Source of the DNA: Strigamia acuminata
Lineage: Eukaryota > Arthropoda > Chilopoda > Geophilomorpha > Linotaeniidae
Direction of reading: 5' to 3'
DNA: 60,000 nt
Assembly (NCBI GenBank): GCA_949358305.1
Contig: OX442320.1
Span: 11,674,259-11,734,258 of the forward strand
Part shown: in pieces, positions 23,464 through 36,300 of the stretch
Layout: each line of letters opens with the position of its first letter
Numbering within the stretch: the first letter of the stretch is position 1
Position numbers and translations under genes: made by a program
Notes under the pieces: model-generated
Database searches by the model: none
What the model was told of the DNA's origin: nothing
The model's input: only the letters and a program-made list of their open reading frames with translations

Positions 23464-26400
23464 ATGGCTCCCGCCCTCACGGAAGCGGCCAGTCAGGCTG
23501 AGAGTTTCAAATTGCCGTACACGTCGCCGGCGAGCGCCGAGAGTGCACCCATCTCGCTGCTGGACGAGGCGAAGAGCAAGCGCAAGGCGGGATTGGAGTT
23601 TGGCGCGCAAGGAGGCGTGCGCAAGAGACTTTTGCTGTCGTCGCAGCTGCAACGCTTGAAGAGGGCGAAGCAGGGCGAGGAGGAGGCGAAGGAAGCGGCC
23701 AGGTGTATGATGAGCAGTGGCGAGGAGTGCGAAGACGCCGCCGCCGCCGCGATGGGGATGCTGAAAACGATGTCGAAGAAGGTGGAGGTGGTGGACGACA
23801 ATGTGGTGGGGTCGGTCAAGTCGCGCACGAGGCTGGACGAGATGTCGGAGAGGAACGTGAAGCTGAAGCGACGCACGGACTACTTGACGCGCGTCGTGCT
23901 GAAGCTGCAGGGCCGCCAGTTGGAGCGCCAGGTGCTGGCGGAGCTGGGCGTGCTGGTGGAACATCATCACACGACGCTGCAGCTGCCGAGTCGGCGGGAG
24001 AGGCTGCAGCAGGGGCTGAAGGCGGTGATTGCGAACGCGGGGGGCAGCGTGAATAATTCGGACTTGAAGGCGGAGATTTTGCAGTGCGAGGACGTGAAGA
24101 ATTTGTCGACGGCGGCGCTCGTGAATTTGGTGAAGAAGCTGGAGTCGACGCACGGCTCGCCGCATCGGCAGAAGTACGTGACGTTGCAGCATTTGAGGAG
24201 TGTGGACAAGGTGGAGAACGCGTCGGCGGGGGTCAAGTTGCCGGTGGAGCTGTGCAAGGAGATGAAGAGGGTGGGCAGCACGCTGAGGACGAATGTGCGA
24301 CATTTGGAGAAGGCGATCGACTCGGACGCGACGGAGAGCAGTTCGGGAGGCGAGAGCTGCGACGAGCTCGACGGCTACGACGAGAAGCGGCCGCACACGG
24401 TGCCTATGTAAGTGTGGAAAAGGAAGGTGTGCCCGGCGATTTCTCATTATTTATTTTATTTTATTTTTTTATTATTTTTTTTTTTGGGTTTTGTGGTAGA
24501 TGCGGGTATCGGCATGTGTTATTGCATTTGCTGCTTTTGAGAGGGTTTTATTTTGTATTTTTCTTTTATTTAGTGGTTTATTGATTATTTAGAATTTTTC
24601 TGGGTCAAAATTGATGGGGATTTAATGTAATTTGTAATTTTTTAGGTTTTTGGGTGAAATCGATGGGAATTAATTGTTTTTATGTTTTTATGGTGAAGTC
24701 GATAGAGGTTAATCGAATTTTAATGTTATTTGAGTGCAATTGACGGTGTAATTAGATTTTTTTTTAATTTTAATAGTTAAGAATTAACGATTGATTTTTT
24801 CGATGCAAATTATTGATACAATTTAATTTTCTTTTCTTTTAACCGGTGAAAATATGCTCGGGATTTGGAGGAACCCTTTTGCATCGCAATTAGCTTAGCT
24901 ATGAATAGATGACAAAGTCAATGACATTTTTAGGCTGAAGGGAAACTTATTTCTATAACCAACAAAAAAAAAAATCTATGCAAGAAAAACAAAAACTAAT
25001 TAAAAAAACTAATTTTGAAATAGAAACAAACGCGCAGCGTGGAAATGGGCGATGGACCGGTCGGCAGTGGCCTGTCGCTGGACGTGGCTCCAAGCCCAAG
25101 TGTCGGACCTGGAGTACCGAATCCGCCAGCAAAACGACACGTACCGGAAACTGCGCGCCGCCAAGCGACCGGTCCAGCTCGAGCCGCAGCCGGACGCCAA
25201 CGACGCCGCGCCCAACCACCCGACCATCCGCGCCTGTTTGACGCAAACTCCCAGCAGGCTGGGACAAACGAAGAGCCCAGAACTCAGGAACGACCCCCAC
25301 CTGCCCGCCGCACCCCTCAACAACTCGAGGGTGAACGGGTTCGTGGGCAAGGGCGCGCCGACGAGCAACGAGGCGCCCGCGGTGGCCAACGGCGACGCGG
25401 AGCCGGCGGACGCGGTGCAGAGCCCCGACGCGACGTGCACGGCGAGTCGGACGCGGGCGCTGAAGCAGTTCCGCAAGAGGAAGTTGGTGGAGACGAGGGG
25501 CCTCGACCGGAGGAGCGAGAAGGCGGCGAAACTGTCGACGGTGCGGTGCAGCTGTTTGTCCGTGCCGGTGGTGCCGTGCGTGATGTGCGGGGGACGCGTG
25601 AACAACACGATGCAATTGGAGGCGGACGCGATGCCGCTGGAGGAGCGCGTGGCGCTGCTGGACCCGTCGTTCCACCCGGTGCTGAGCTTCGAGCAGGACG
25701 TGGTGACGCACCTGCGATTCGAGGCGCTCATCAACAGGGGCGACTGGCACCGGGTTGGGCAGAAGCAGAAGGTGACGACGGCGGCCAGAAAGTGAGCGGG
25801 TTTATGCCGTTGGTGGCGTGAGCAAAGGGTTAATTGGTTTTTGTCTTTTGCAGGAGAGGCCATTTGGGCGTGGCGTCGAGTAATGATGTTCACAAAAGGA
25901 GTCGCAAGTTGAAGAAGAATGCTACAGCTACGTTGACAGCCAGTGAGGATGATTTGCATTTTTTTTGCTTCTTTTTTCTTTTGTTTTTCGTTTAATTGAA
26001 TCGATTTGGTTGATGAACGTTTCGTTTTGATTGATTAGTTACGTTAGTTTGATCGAGTTTACTAATTAATGAACGGCTTTGTTTAGAACCGAATTGCTAA
26101 TTAGGTTTCGATTGTTGGATTAGAAATTGCTTTTATTCAGATATTGAATCGATTTTATTTATTAAATTTTGACTTTTTTATTTGTTAATTCAATCGATTT
26201 TGAACGGAATTAATTGAATTTTGATTTGTGAATTAGAATTTGTTTTTGTTCACGTATTGAATCGATTTTATTAATTAAAAAACGGCTTTGTTTTGCTCTT
26301 AAAGGGATTTTATTCATTAAACTTTTATTTTTGAATTAGAGAAAGCTTTTATTAAGCTATTGAATCGATTTTGTTAATTTAATTTTTATTGTTTTAATTA

Positions 26401-28260
26401 AATCGATTTTGTCAATTAAAAAGCGCTTTTGTTTAGCTCTTGAACGGATTTTATTCATTAAATTTTGGATCTTTATTAATTAATTAATGAAGAAACTTTT
26501 GTTTGAATAATTAAATTTTGTTATTATTAACTCTATTGTGTGATTAAAATTGTTTTTGTTGTTTTAGAATTGAAAAAGAAATTAAATGGGGAAAAACGAC
26601 CCCGTGGAAGGAATGGTTCGCTGCCTTTGAATAAAGTGGGTCGCGGGGATCGAATTCAGAAGAAACGGGCGTTTTCTCATATGTCTCTCGGTGCGTATTT
26701 TAAAATAAAAATAAAAACAGGTGGTGTGAATGAATGTAATGAAATTGGTTTATTGTTTTTTAGCAATGAAAAAGCAACGGGAACGAAACCTATCCGGTTC
26801 TTCGGGCAGTTCGTCGAAACCCGCGTCGCCGGTGCCGTCGCTAGGAGACAACAGCATGGGGTCGAGCATCGACCACAAGGAGCACCCGCGCAAGTCCACC
26901 ATGGTGCAGGAGCTGACGAGGCGACGGCGTGGAGAGAGCGCCTACGACATCAACAATATAGTGATACCTTACAGCATGGCGGCCGCCACGAGGGTCGAGA
27001 GGCTTCAGTACAAAGAAATCCTCACGCCCAAGTAAAATAATAAACCCAAGTTTTTGGACGAATGAATGAAATGGAATTTTTAACTAATTTATTTATTTAT
27101 TTTTTTTTAAATTTTTAAAGGTGGCGATTGGCCGAAGACGTGGAGAAAGAGGAAGCGGTCGTCGCCGTGCCTAAAGATAACGGGTTAGTGGCGGTAAAAA
27201 GCGAAGAGGAGGTATGTTTTATTGGTTAGGGGTGGTGGGACGAGTGAGTTTGCAATTGGGTGAGTTTTGGATGCAAATTTGTCGAACGTTTGTCCAGATT
27301 TATGTAGAAAACGTGCAAATTTTTCGGAAAAAATGCCCCGATTTCATTAAATTGGTGGAAATAAAATTTAATATTTTCAAGAAAAGTCGATATTTAACCG
27401 AATTTCTTTATTTATTCCGACCACTCGTAATTTGCAAACGATCACTCGTCACGCCACCGACGGGAGGAAAAAGGAATGTGGAACTAATTGGCCGATTTGA
27501 TTTGCAGTGTTTGGAAGACCTCTCCGACGAAATCTTCGACGTGCGCCACACGAAATGCGAACGCGAAGAGAAGAAACGCTACATGGGCTACGGCGTGGCT
27601 CCCCACCCTCACCACCCGCACCTGGGCGGACGCGGAAGACCGCGCAACATGCGTGCCGACAGCCGTTGCGACAGCAGCGGCGCCAACACGCCAGACCCCA
27701 TGTCCCCCTACCCGCCCGAACAACACGACTCCCCCATCACCACCCCGCCGTCCACCCCGGCGCCGCTCGCCTCGATCGAGGGCGCCGACAACCTCATGAA
27801 CAGTGCCCGGCGTCGGACTACATCGCTGACGAAACGCGACCGCTCGAACGAGGACTTTCGGTGCGTGTCGCCCGAGATCGAAGAGGACCCCGTGTCTCCC
27901 TGGGACAAACGGACGTTTCCCCTCGACGACCTCGAGGTGGACGAAATGGTGAAGGTTTGCATGCAAACGCCACCGGGCTCGCCGCCCCGACGCCGCTCGT
28001 CGACCGAGGAGCCGGCACTGCCTCCGCCGCCGCCACCGCCGCCCCCCGCGGTGCCCGACAAGGAGCCGGCAGTGGTGGCACCGGCGCCGACTCCGCCGCC
28101 AGCCCCGGTTGCCGTCGTGGAGCGGCCCGCGACGCCCACGAGTTCGTCGTCCACGTCGCTGATCGGCGACGACCCGAACGACCCCGAGTGGACGGTGTCG
28201 GCCATGGGCGCCGAGCGGGGCCCTCGACCGGGCATCGTGATCAAACTGGCCAAGAGGTAA
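23464..28260 (+). CDS. KANSL1: KANSL1, NSL histone-acetyltransferase complex scaffold
   Basis: Seven exons (23464-24407, 25024-25791, 25854-25942, 26568-26690, 26764-27031, 27121-27211, 27508-28260) encode 1011 aa; human is 1105. The chosen ATG gives MAPALTEAA, close to human MAAMAPALTDAA; an in-frame ATG at 23434 would add ten residues. Visible in order: [20 protein letters not shown] helix, [29 protein letters not shown] (about 335-350), an S-R-T-R stretch (about 446-449) aligning with the WDR5-binding WIN motif, a CxC...CxxC cluster, and the PEHE domain ([20 protein letters not shown], then [11 protein letters not shown]) that recruits KAT8/MOF. The last exon holds [15 protein letters not shown] and a Pro-rich tail. 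It organises the nuclear NSL complex that acetylates H4 at promoters. Coding exons are far more GC-rich than introns. Confidence 0.94.
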
Positions 28261-29216
28261 TGGACGCTTGTTGGGAAAAGGTGATTTTCTCGTTGATTGG
28301 TTGAACCAGGGCCCCACGAGTGAGGGGCCCGCGACGTGGGGCGAAAAATCGACCGGGTGGTGTCGAGAAATGAAATGAAAAATGAATGGAAATGAAATGA
28401 AATGAAATGGTCGAAATAATCGTAAAAACGGTGTGTAGCCGGTTTCTTAGTGCTCCCTCACCACTTTAAATCTATAACTACTGCTATTATTCCCCGTCTG
28501 CAAGTCGCGCATGAGCGAAATAGTTTTATCACTTTGTGATGCTGTAAACAAAAATTAAAAATATGAAAACAAAATGAAACGTTGTCCAAATATTGATTTT
28601 TTTTTATTTCTTTTGATTTTTGTGGAAATTCGTATACGATTTGTTGGATTTTCCAGTGATTTTTTTTTGTTTTTTGGATTTTTTTTTGTTTTTTTTTTAG
28701 ACCTGAATCGGACATTTTCGTGTTTGTGTAGCTCGTGTTTGGTAGTTGTCGTGTTAAGGCGTCACTGGAGGGTTTAACGATTATTTTTTTGATTTTTTCG
28801 ACGTTTTTCGGTGTTACAAAAGTGGAATTTAATCGACTAGTTCGTAAATTGATCCTGTACTCTTTATAAGAGGAATTAGAAGGGGAAATAGCTTTAAGAA
28901 TTGGTAAAACTGAATGGAGTTTGATAAAATGGCGTTTTTTTAAATTTTTGATTTTTATTTTTAGGGCATTCCAGTTTTGTTGTCTTTTTGTAATTCCCGC
29001 CCAGATTGATTGAATTAATTAATTAATTAAAATTGATCTTTCAGCAAGTTTTCGAGTCGAAAGTGTCTGGATGTGTTTGGTTTCTTTTGTTATACGAAAT
29101 GAAAGTGAAATTAAATAAATAAATGATAAAAAAAAATAATAACAATAAAAAGGAAAAATTTGTTTGAAAAACACGAATTTATTAAAGAGTTTTTTAAATC
29201 GATTCTTAAGTTAAAA
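28261..29216. other. Convergent 3' regions of KANSL1 and HAT1
   Basis: AT-rich, with T-rich runs near 28596-28700. AATAAA/AATAAATAAA occurs near 29115 for the plus-strand transcript and TTTATT at 29178-29183 for the minus-strand HAT1 transcript, so the two 3' ends nearly meet. No ORF of interest. Confidence 0.6.
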
Positions 29217-31140
29217 TTAGGGCGATAATTTGGATGTGGCGAGTCGTTCCAAGACGCGCCGATAGTCGGTCTCGAGTTCTTGGTACTGGCGCTCCAGTTG
29301 CTCGATTCGCTGCTCCTTGTTGGTGCAGTTCAACGTGGCTTTGAGTTCCTCGGGACGCAGCGTTTTCTGCAGTTTCATCAGATCCGACTGCTGTTTCTGC
29401 ACAATTGGAGCAAAATGTTTGACTTTTTTCTCGATTTTCAATCGCGGATTACTCACTTGGAACGGTAAGTTCAATCTGTTTTTTATGTCCAGCCGGTACG
29501 ACCGGTATTGGCCGCCGTTGCCCGTGTCGGTGATCCGCAGGCGAAGGATCTCGTAAATGCGCCGAGATTGTTTCTGCAAAAAGATAAAAAAAATTATTTT
29601 TTTTTCGACTTTTTTTCTTATTCCGAGCCCCCTCACTTTATTTAATTTGAGTTTGTTTTGTGCTTCGGTCGCCATTTCTTCGGTGAACCCGTCGCGCAAA
29701 TTTTCAGTCTTAAAACTCTTCAATTTCAGACAGTTCTTCGAGTCTAGGTAATCGCGCAGCCGGACGAATTCCTCCGAAGGATCCTCCACTAACGAAAAGA
29801 AATATACGAATTATTTAAATTAATTACGTTTTAATTTAATTAATTCACCCGTGATGTCCAACACTTGGGGATCCGCAACATACTGAGTGCAAATACACTG
29901 CAACAACTCCGCGCCGATGCCCCGCCGCTGAAATGGCGGCAAAATAAGCATTTGGCTGAAAAATAATGAGATTAATTAATTGAATCATTCGTTCGCTTAA
30001 CGGTCAACCTTATTCGCGGCCGGATCAGGTTGGGATAAGCGTAGTAGTGGTAAACGGTGCAGAAACCGGTGATCGCGAACCGTTGGTTCTCGCAGTCTTT
30101 GTACTTCTCGTAAACGAGGTAGAAATTCCATTTCTCGTCGTCGATGTCGATGTACGAAGCCGCGTCGATGTACCACAAAACAAACGTTTGTAATCGCTCG
30201 TAGTAGTCTTTGAATCCGGCGGTCGTGATGTCGCATTTGTAGATTTCGTAGACTCTCTTCGCGTTTTCCGGGTCTAAATTGACGAAAATGAATGAAAAGA
30301 TTGTTTTTATTTTTATTTTTTTGTGTCGGGTGAGTTTTATTCGACCTAGGATTGTAAATTCGTGTAGTTTGTCGCCGTACGGTTTGAATTTGGAATTGTT
30401 GGACGAAATTGAGAGGATGAATTCGTCCAAGTTGGTCGCGAATCCCGGCTGGAGTTTCTCGGCGATTTTCGGCAATATCACGTCGGCTTCGACGCCGTCG
30501 TATTTGGTAGGGTCGATTTTTTCCGAGTAATTCATGCCCAAATATGGGTGCAGACTCGCGCCGGTGTAGTACAGTTGGATCGATAAGTCGCGATATCCGA
30601 ACACATTTTCGCTGTTTTAAGCGACAAATAATTTTTTTCGCTGTTTTAAGGTTTTTTTTCTCGTTTTTTACTTGTCTCCGAATATTTGGTGAGTGAATTC
30701 CGGCTTGAACGACGCTTTGTCCGAATGGACGTCTTCTTCATTTCGAACTAGAATTGATTTTTTAAAAAATCGATTTTATTTTTTTTATTTTTTTTAATTT
30801 TACATTTTAAAATTTTATTTTACCGAGTTTGAAGTCGATAGCCGTGTTCGTTGAACTCACATAAGCTTCTAGTTTGCTCCTGAGGATCGAAACGGCTGGA
30901 AATAAATCGGGATTGGATGAAATTGTGCGAAAATTGCGTTTTTGTTTACATTTTGTTGACATATAAATGCGGTTTTTAACGATATTAAGCGTCGTTTGGG
31001 TGGAAATCGAAGGTTAGCATCGGTTTGGATATTACTCCGGACCTGTTTTGTAAGTATTTGGTGGAAATTGCGGAAAACCGACACTCAGTATCCGCTAATT
31101 TCCCTCATAAAGCCAGAAATTGCAATAACTTACCCGCCAT
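29217..31140 (-). CDS. HAT1: Histone acetyltransferase type B catalytic subunit HAT1
   Basis: Nine exons, read on the minus strand (31140-31134, 30895-30824, 30747-30672, 30611-30346, 30273-30009, 29955-29849, 29788-29637, 29573-29457, 29396-29217), give 413 aa; human is 419. The first coding exon is only seven bases (ATGGCGG). Hallmarks are FGYRDLSIQLYYTG, the acceptor-site segment LQTFVLWYIDAASYIDIDDE, the acetyl-CoA loop Q-R-R-G-I-G (about 238-243) and LDITVEDPSEEFVRLRDY, whose E-D pair (about 266-267) matches the catalytic acid pair of human HAT1. The helical C-terminal part ends YQELETDYRRVLERLA. HAT1 acetylates new histone H4 at Lys5 and Lys12 with RBBP4/7, before chromatin assembly. 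Coding frames join exactly at all eight junctions. Confidence 0.96.
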
Positions 31141-32334
31141 CGCGCACCTTCACTTTGTGACATTCTACGGAAGCCGCGTGTCAATTCAAATATTTAACGT
31201 TTTCAAAAACCACGGAATTTCTTCCGTAAAATGATTTAATTCGGAACAAATTTTCATTAATTTTTACAAAATTAATTATTTTATTTTATTTATTTATTTA
31301 TTAAATATTAAACCTATATTGCATTAATTATTAGGTACCTTTTAGAGCACCGTAGCAATCTACCAACGACGCTCGTACTCGCGATTGCGGATGAAATTTC
31401 GAATCCTTTTTTTAAACCCGTTATTCATTCGATGTCATAATCACTCCGAGAAAACAATGATTATTATCAGATATGACGTCATAGATTTAGACCCAAAACC
31501 GCATATGAATTCCCCCATTAATCCGCACACGTGACTCCAAGGACAGGGGGAATATGGCTGATTCAAATGGAGGTTTAGGCACTTTTGAAGTAGAAACGGT
31601 ATTTATTTAGCGCAGCACGGCCACCCGAAGCCAATTTGTTTCGTTTTTGTCTTATTTTGCACGCATTTGTGTGTGATTTTTGTTTGAATTTGATTTTTAA
31701 ATTTTTTATTTATTTGCGCTTGTTTTATCTTAGGCTAAACCAGTTAAACGATCACCAATGACTTCCTGGTTTTATGACTTGATTTTTACGACCGTTTATT
31801 GTCACGAGGTAAATCATAAATAACCGAAACGAGACGCACAACACGTCCATCAACTCGAAACGGAACGAAATTTGACTATTCCTCAATTTTTCAATGTTTG
31901 AACGAAGGAATTGCACGTGGTTCAGTGAAAAATGAGCCTGAAATCGATAAAAATCGAATTATAAGTGGTATAATCGTTATAATCGTGTGATTTTAACACG
32001 ATGGAACGGTTTTTGTGCATTTTCTGGTCGTTAAAAGAGGCCAGCTAAAAATAATTATTGGAGTTTAACGCGAAAAAAATGTCGAAAAAATTAAAAATAG
32101 AAAGTTAAAAAAACGTTTAAATGTGAATGACAGTTTAGAATGGTTATTCTTACTCGCAGAAGCCTCGAGATGGGTTATTCGAGCTCGAAAAACGAATACG
32201 AAAAGCTAAATATAACGTTTGTGACCGCTTTATAAGTTCCAAAATGGCCGCCAGGTTTATGTAAACATTTATAATTCCGAGGGGTGCGACAATCAGAATC
32301 TGCTTGTCAGAGATTCGAATCTTCTTTGGGATTC

Positions 32335-32560
32335 GAAAGATTCGGATGGGATTCGGAAAGATTCGGAAAGATTCGGAAAGATTCGGAAAGATTCGGAAAG
32401 ATTCGGGGGATTCGGCTGGGATTCGGGGGGATTCGGATAGATTCGGAGGATTCGGGGGGGATTCGAATGAGATTCGGGGAGATTCGGATGGGATTCGGTG
32501 GGATTCGGCGGGATTCGGTGGGATTCGGCGGGATTCGGATGGGATTCAGAAAGATTCATA
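32335..32560. repeat. 10-bp minisatellite, ATTCGGAAAG type
   Basis: ATTCGGAAAG repeats in perfect 10-bp phase at about 32350-32405. It continues as ATTCGGNNGG variants at 10-11-bp spacing to about 32555. G/C content is higher than in the flanks. Confidence 0.9.
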
Positions 32561-32912
32561 TGATTTTTTTCAAATAAATTTAGTGAAGTGGGAATGTTTT
32601 TTAATTTTAATTTTAACTCTTAGTGAAATGTGGTAAAATACGAGGTAAAATAGCACGCAATCAAATGCAATCACAATTGCGAACAATGATGAATTCCGGG
32701 CTCGATTCCGGGATTAATTTGAAGTTCGCGCTAAATCGTAAATGCGCATGCGCAGATACCGCGCAGCGAGGTGCGCAGGTATAATTTCTTCCGATGATGA
32801 TTTTACGGACAATTTCAAGGACAATTTCAAGGAAGTTTCTTGTAAAAATATTATTACATTTTTTAATCATAAATTTTGTTTTTATTTTTCTCGATTTGTA
32901 TACAACTTAAAG

Positions 32913-33030
32913 ATTCGAGATTCGAAGATTCGGTGGGATTCGGAAAGATTCGGGTGGGATTCGGAAAGATTCGGGTGGGATTCGGAAAGATTCGGGCGGG
33001 ATTCGGAAGCCATTGTCAGAGATTCGGTCG
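32913..33030. repeat. Second cluster of the ATTCGG minisatellite
   Basis: About ten copies of GATTCG(G/A)-type units recur here, including GGATTCGGAAAGATTCGGGT, 350 bp after the first cluster. The shared motif suggests local spread of one repeat. Confidence 0.85.
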
Positions 33031-33326
33031 AATGTCGCCCCCCTCGTATAATTCACTCCGCACTCAGAAACCGAAGTCCAAACTCGAAAAAAAGTCGAAA
33101 AAATATTAAAAAGTTGTTTATTTTACACGGATTTACACCCCCAAAAAAAATTTTTTTTAATTAATTTTAATTTTAATTATTATTTATTTATTTTAATTTT
33201 TATTTTTTTTCGTAAAAATTCCCGTTAATTTTCGACATGCTCTTTGCTCTCAAAAACACTCGCTTATCACTCGAATTCGAGTTTTATTTGCCTTTATCTT
33301 TTGCTATTTTAATTTTCTAAGTTAAA

Positions 33327-36300
33327 ATGTCGCTTTTATCGAATTACCCGTGGGTGGCAGAGGTAATGATGGAAATTTGGGTTCAGATTGACGTTTTTTC
33401 GTTGCTTTTAATTGAGAATAATTAAATAGGCCTATTTGTTTTAGGGGACGAGTTTCACCAAGAGGGCATCGACTGAGAAGTTGTTTGAGATATTCAATAA
33501 GGTGGGTGGTTTTGGTGGTGGAATTGGTTCGTTTGTGGTAATTTTTGTTCATTTTTTTCAGCATGCAAGTGCCACGGAGGAGGGAGAGAAGTATATGACG
33601 TCGAATGATTTTATTCGCGGTTTTTTAGGACTTTATAAAGAGGAGAATTATAATCCGGCAGCAATCAAGTTACTCGGCGGTGTAATTGATACCAGCAAAG
33701 ATGGGTACGGATAAAATTGACACGGTTTTGGTGGAGTTTTTTGGGGTTTTGAAGATTATTTTGGAGGAATTTGTTTTTACTTTTTGTGAGTTTTTATGGA
33801 TTATTGCGGGTTTTTGTTATGTTTTTAATAAAAAGACAATATAAACTTGAAACAACCCATAAAAACACTACTAGAAACTCGATAAAACAAAAACAAAGAC
33901 AACAAAAACATGAAATAACTCATAAAAAGACAACAAAAACTTGAAAAATCAATAAAAGGTTTATTACTATATGTTGTTTTTATTGATTTATCGAGTGTTT
34001 GTTGTGTTTTTATTGATTTAATCTGGTTTTTGTTGTGTTTTTATTGATTTAATCTGGTTTTTGTTGTGTTTTTATTGATTTTTCGACTTATTGTTGTGTT
34101 TTTATTGATTTTTTGACTTATTGTTGTTTTTATTGATTTTTCGAGTTAATGTTGTTTTTATTGATTTTTCGAGTTAATGTTGTTTTTATTGATAATTTCG
34201 AATTGTTAATGCATTTTTGATCGACTAATTCGAGTTTTTAATGCTTTTCTGTTTTTTTTTTTTAGGCTTATATCATTTCCCGAGTTTCAAGCCTTCGAAG
34301 CCATTTTGTGTCTACCCGATTCCTTGTACAAAACTGCTTTTCAGCTATTCGATACAAACGGATCCGGTTCTGTCACAGTTGGTAATAAAAATTCCAAACC
34401 CAAAATAACAAGAATTTATTCAAAATTGTTCATTTCCAGACGAATTCGAAGATGTCGTCAAACAAACGGTTCTGCATCATCGGATCCCCTTCGACTTCGA
34501 CAGCGATTTCGTCAAACTCTATTTCGGAAAAACGAAAAAACGAGCCGTGTCTTACTCCGAATTCAGCCAATTTCTCCACGTTAGATCAACAACTTTTTTT
34601 AAAAACCCTTTTACAAGTAATTTCCTATTTACTTGACAGGATTTTCACGAAGAACACGCGATTCAGGCGTTTAAACGATTCGATAAAAAGGATTCCGGTT
34701 ACATCACTGCCTTAGATTTCCACGAAATTATGGTGTCGATCAAAACTCATCTGCTCACCAAAGAAGTGCGAGCAAACCTCGTCGCTGTGAGTCGATTTTG
34801 ATTTTAGATTCATTAAAAATTGAATCCGCCATTTTTGTTAACGGATTTTTGTGATTTCCAGGCGGCTGGTGGCGGAAGCGGCGGCCATCTTGTTAGCTTT
34901 CCTTATTTTATGGCATTTAGTAACTTGCTTAATAACATGGAATTGGTGAAGAAAATCTATTTATCTTTTACCAAAAGTAATATAAATCAAGAAGTAACTA
35001 AAGGTAAGTGACGTTGGATGTTTTTGTTTGAGTGTTTTTTGAATGTTAAATTGCGAGATTTGTGGTTTTAAATTTTAAATTTGAAAAATTTCTTTTTTAA
35101 TGCAGTTTGATAAATAAATAAATGAATTTAAACAAGTCGGTCAAGTTAGATCAAGTGAAAATGAAGTAGGAGTTGAATTTGAATCGGGATTAACGTTTTT
35201 GTTTGGCTTTCAGAGGAATTTTTATACGCGGCGCAGCAAATATCGCAAATTACGCCGTTAGAAACCGATATTTTATTCCAACTAGTCGATCTTTTACATC
35301 ACACCGGGTAAATTAATTTTTAAAAATAAAAAATTATAAAAAAAACATTTTTTTTGTTTGTTTTTAAGGAAAATTACATTTTCTGACTTGGAAGTAATTG
35401 CTCCGGAACGATTAACCAAATCATTCTTCAAGCCTTTTAGAGAATTGAAAGCAGTACAGGTGAATTTAGTTGATAAAAATGATGAAAAATGGCAGAAAAA
35501 TTAATTTTTTTGGTTTTTTAACAGAGTCCGGACGAAAGAGGCGTTTTTATTCAATTTTTAGAGAGCGGTTACAGGTTCTTACTCGGTGCAATTGCCGGTG
35601 GTAAGTTTGATTTGAATGAAAATTAATTAAATTGAATTTTTAAAATATTTATTTAAAATTGTATTTTTTAGCCACTGGCGCGACTGCCGTTTACCCAATC
35701 GATTTAGTAAAAACCAGATTGCAAAACCAGCGTTCTGGTTCTTATGTGGGTGAATTAATGTACAAAAACAGTCTGGACTGTTTCAAGAAAGTGATGCGAC
35801 ACGAAGGCGTGTTTGGATTGTACAGAGGTCTGATTCCACAGCTGGTTGGAGTCGCCCCTGAAAAAGCCATTAAACTCACTGTAAGTTGGGCGACGGCGAG
35901 AAAAGTTATAAATCAGCAGCAACGTGAAATGAAAATGTGACTACAAATGTTGTATGGATGTTTGTTGGTAGAAGGGTCGGCTCGATGATGGTAATTACGA
36001 CACTTTCCACTCATTTCGTGCGAAAATTAATTATTTTTAGCGAAAAAAGATCGAAATGTTCGTATTTTACGGAAAATTATTTGTTTTTCATGAAAAAAAT
36101 TGTTTTTCATGAAAAAAATTGTTTTTCATGAAAAAAATTGTTTTTCATGAAAAAAATTGTTTTTCATGAAAAAAATTGTTTTTAGTGACAATTATTTGTT
36201 TTTCGTGGATAATATTTGTTTTTATTGGTAAGAAATGTTGATTTTGATTTAAAAACCCGAACAAAATGAAAAAATAAATTATTTTAATTCTTCCGACCAT

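Larger units (their letters stand above)
31141..33326. other. HAT1/aralar intergenic region
   Basis: Divergent promoters for HAT1 (minus) and aralar (plus) are expected here. An E-box-like ACACGTGACT lies near 31529 and AAAATGGCCGCC (YY1-like) near 32241. Two clusters of a 10-bp ATTCGG repeat are listed separately. ORFs with long I-R-x-D-S runs are products of that repeat. No gene is recognised. Confidence 0.5.

Noticed and set aside
23446-24447. 333-codon antisense ORF opposite KANSL1 exon 1
   Set aside because: Arg/His/Leu-rich shadow of a GC-rich coding exon. The sense frame aligns with KANSL1.
25009-25959. Antisense ORFs of 265-316 codons opposite KANSL1 exon 2
   Set aside because: Shadow frames of a GC-rich exon; they run across splice sites and show no family motifs.
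32335-32560. Heat-shock-element-like GAA/TTC alternation in the ATTCGGAAAG repeat
   Set aside because: Canonical HSE needs inverted nGAAn pentamers in 5-bp steps. Here GAA and TTC are separated alternately by 3 and 1 bases, so the phase is wrong.
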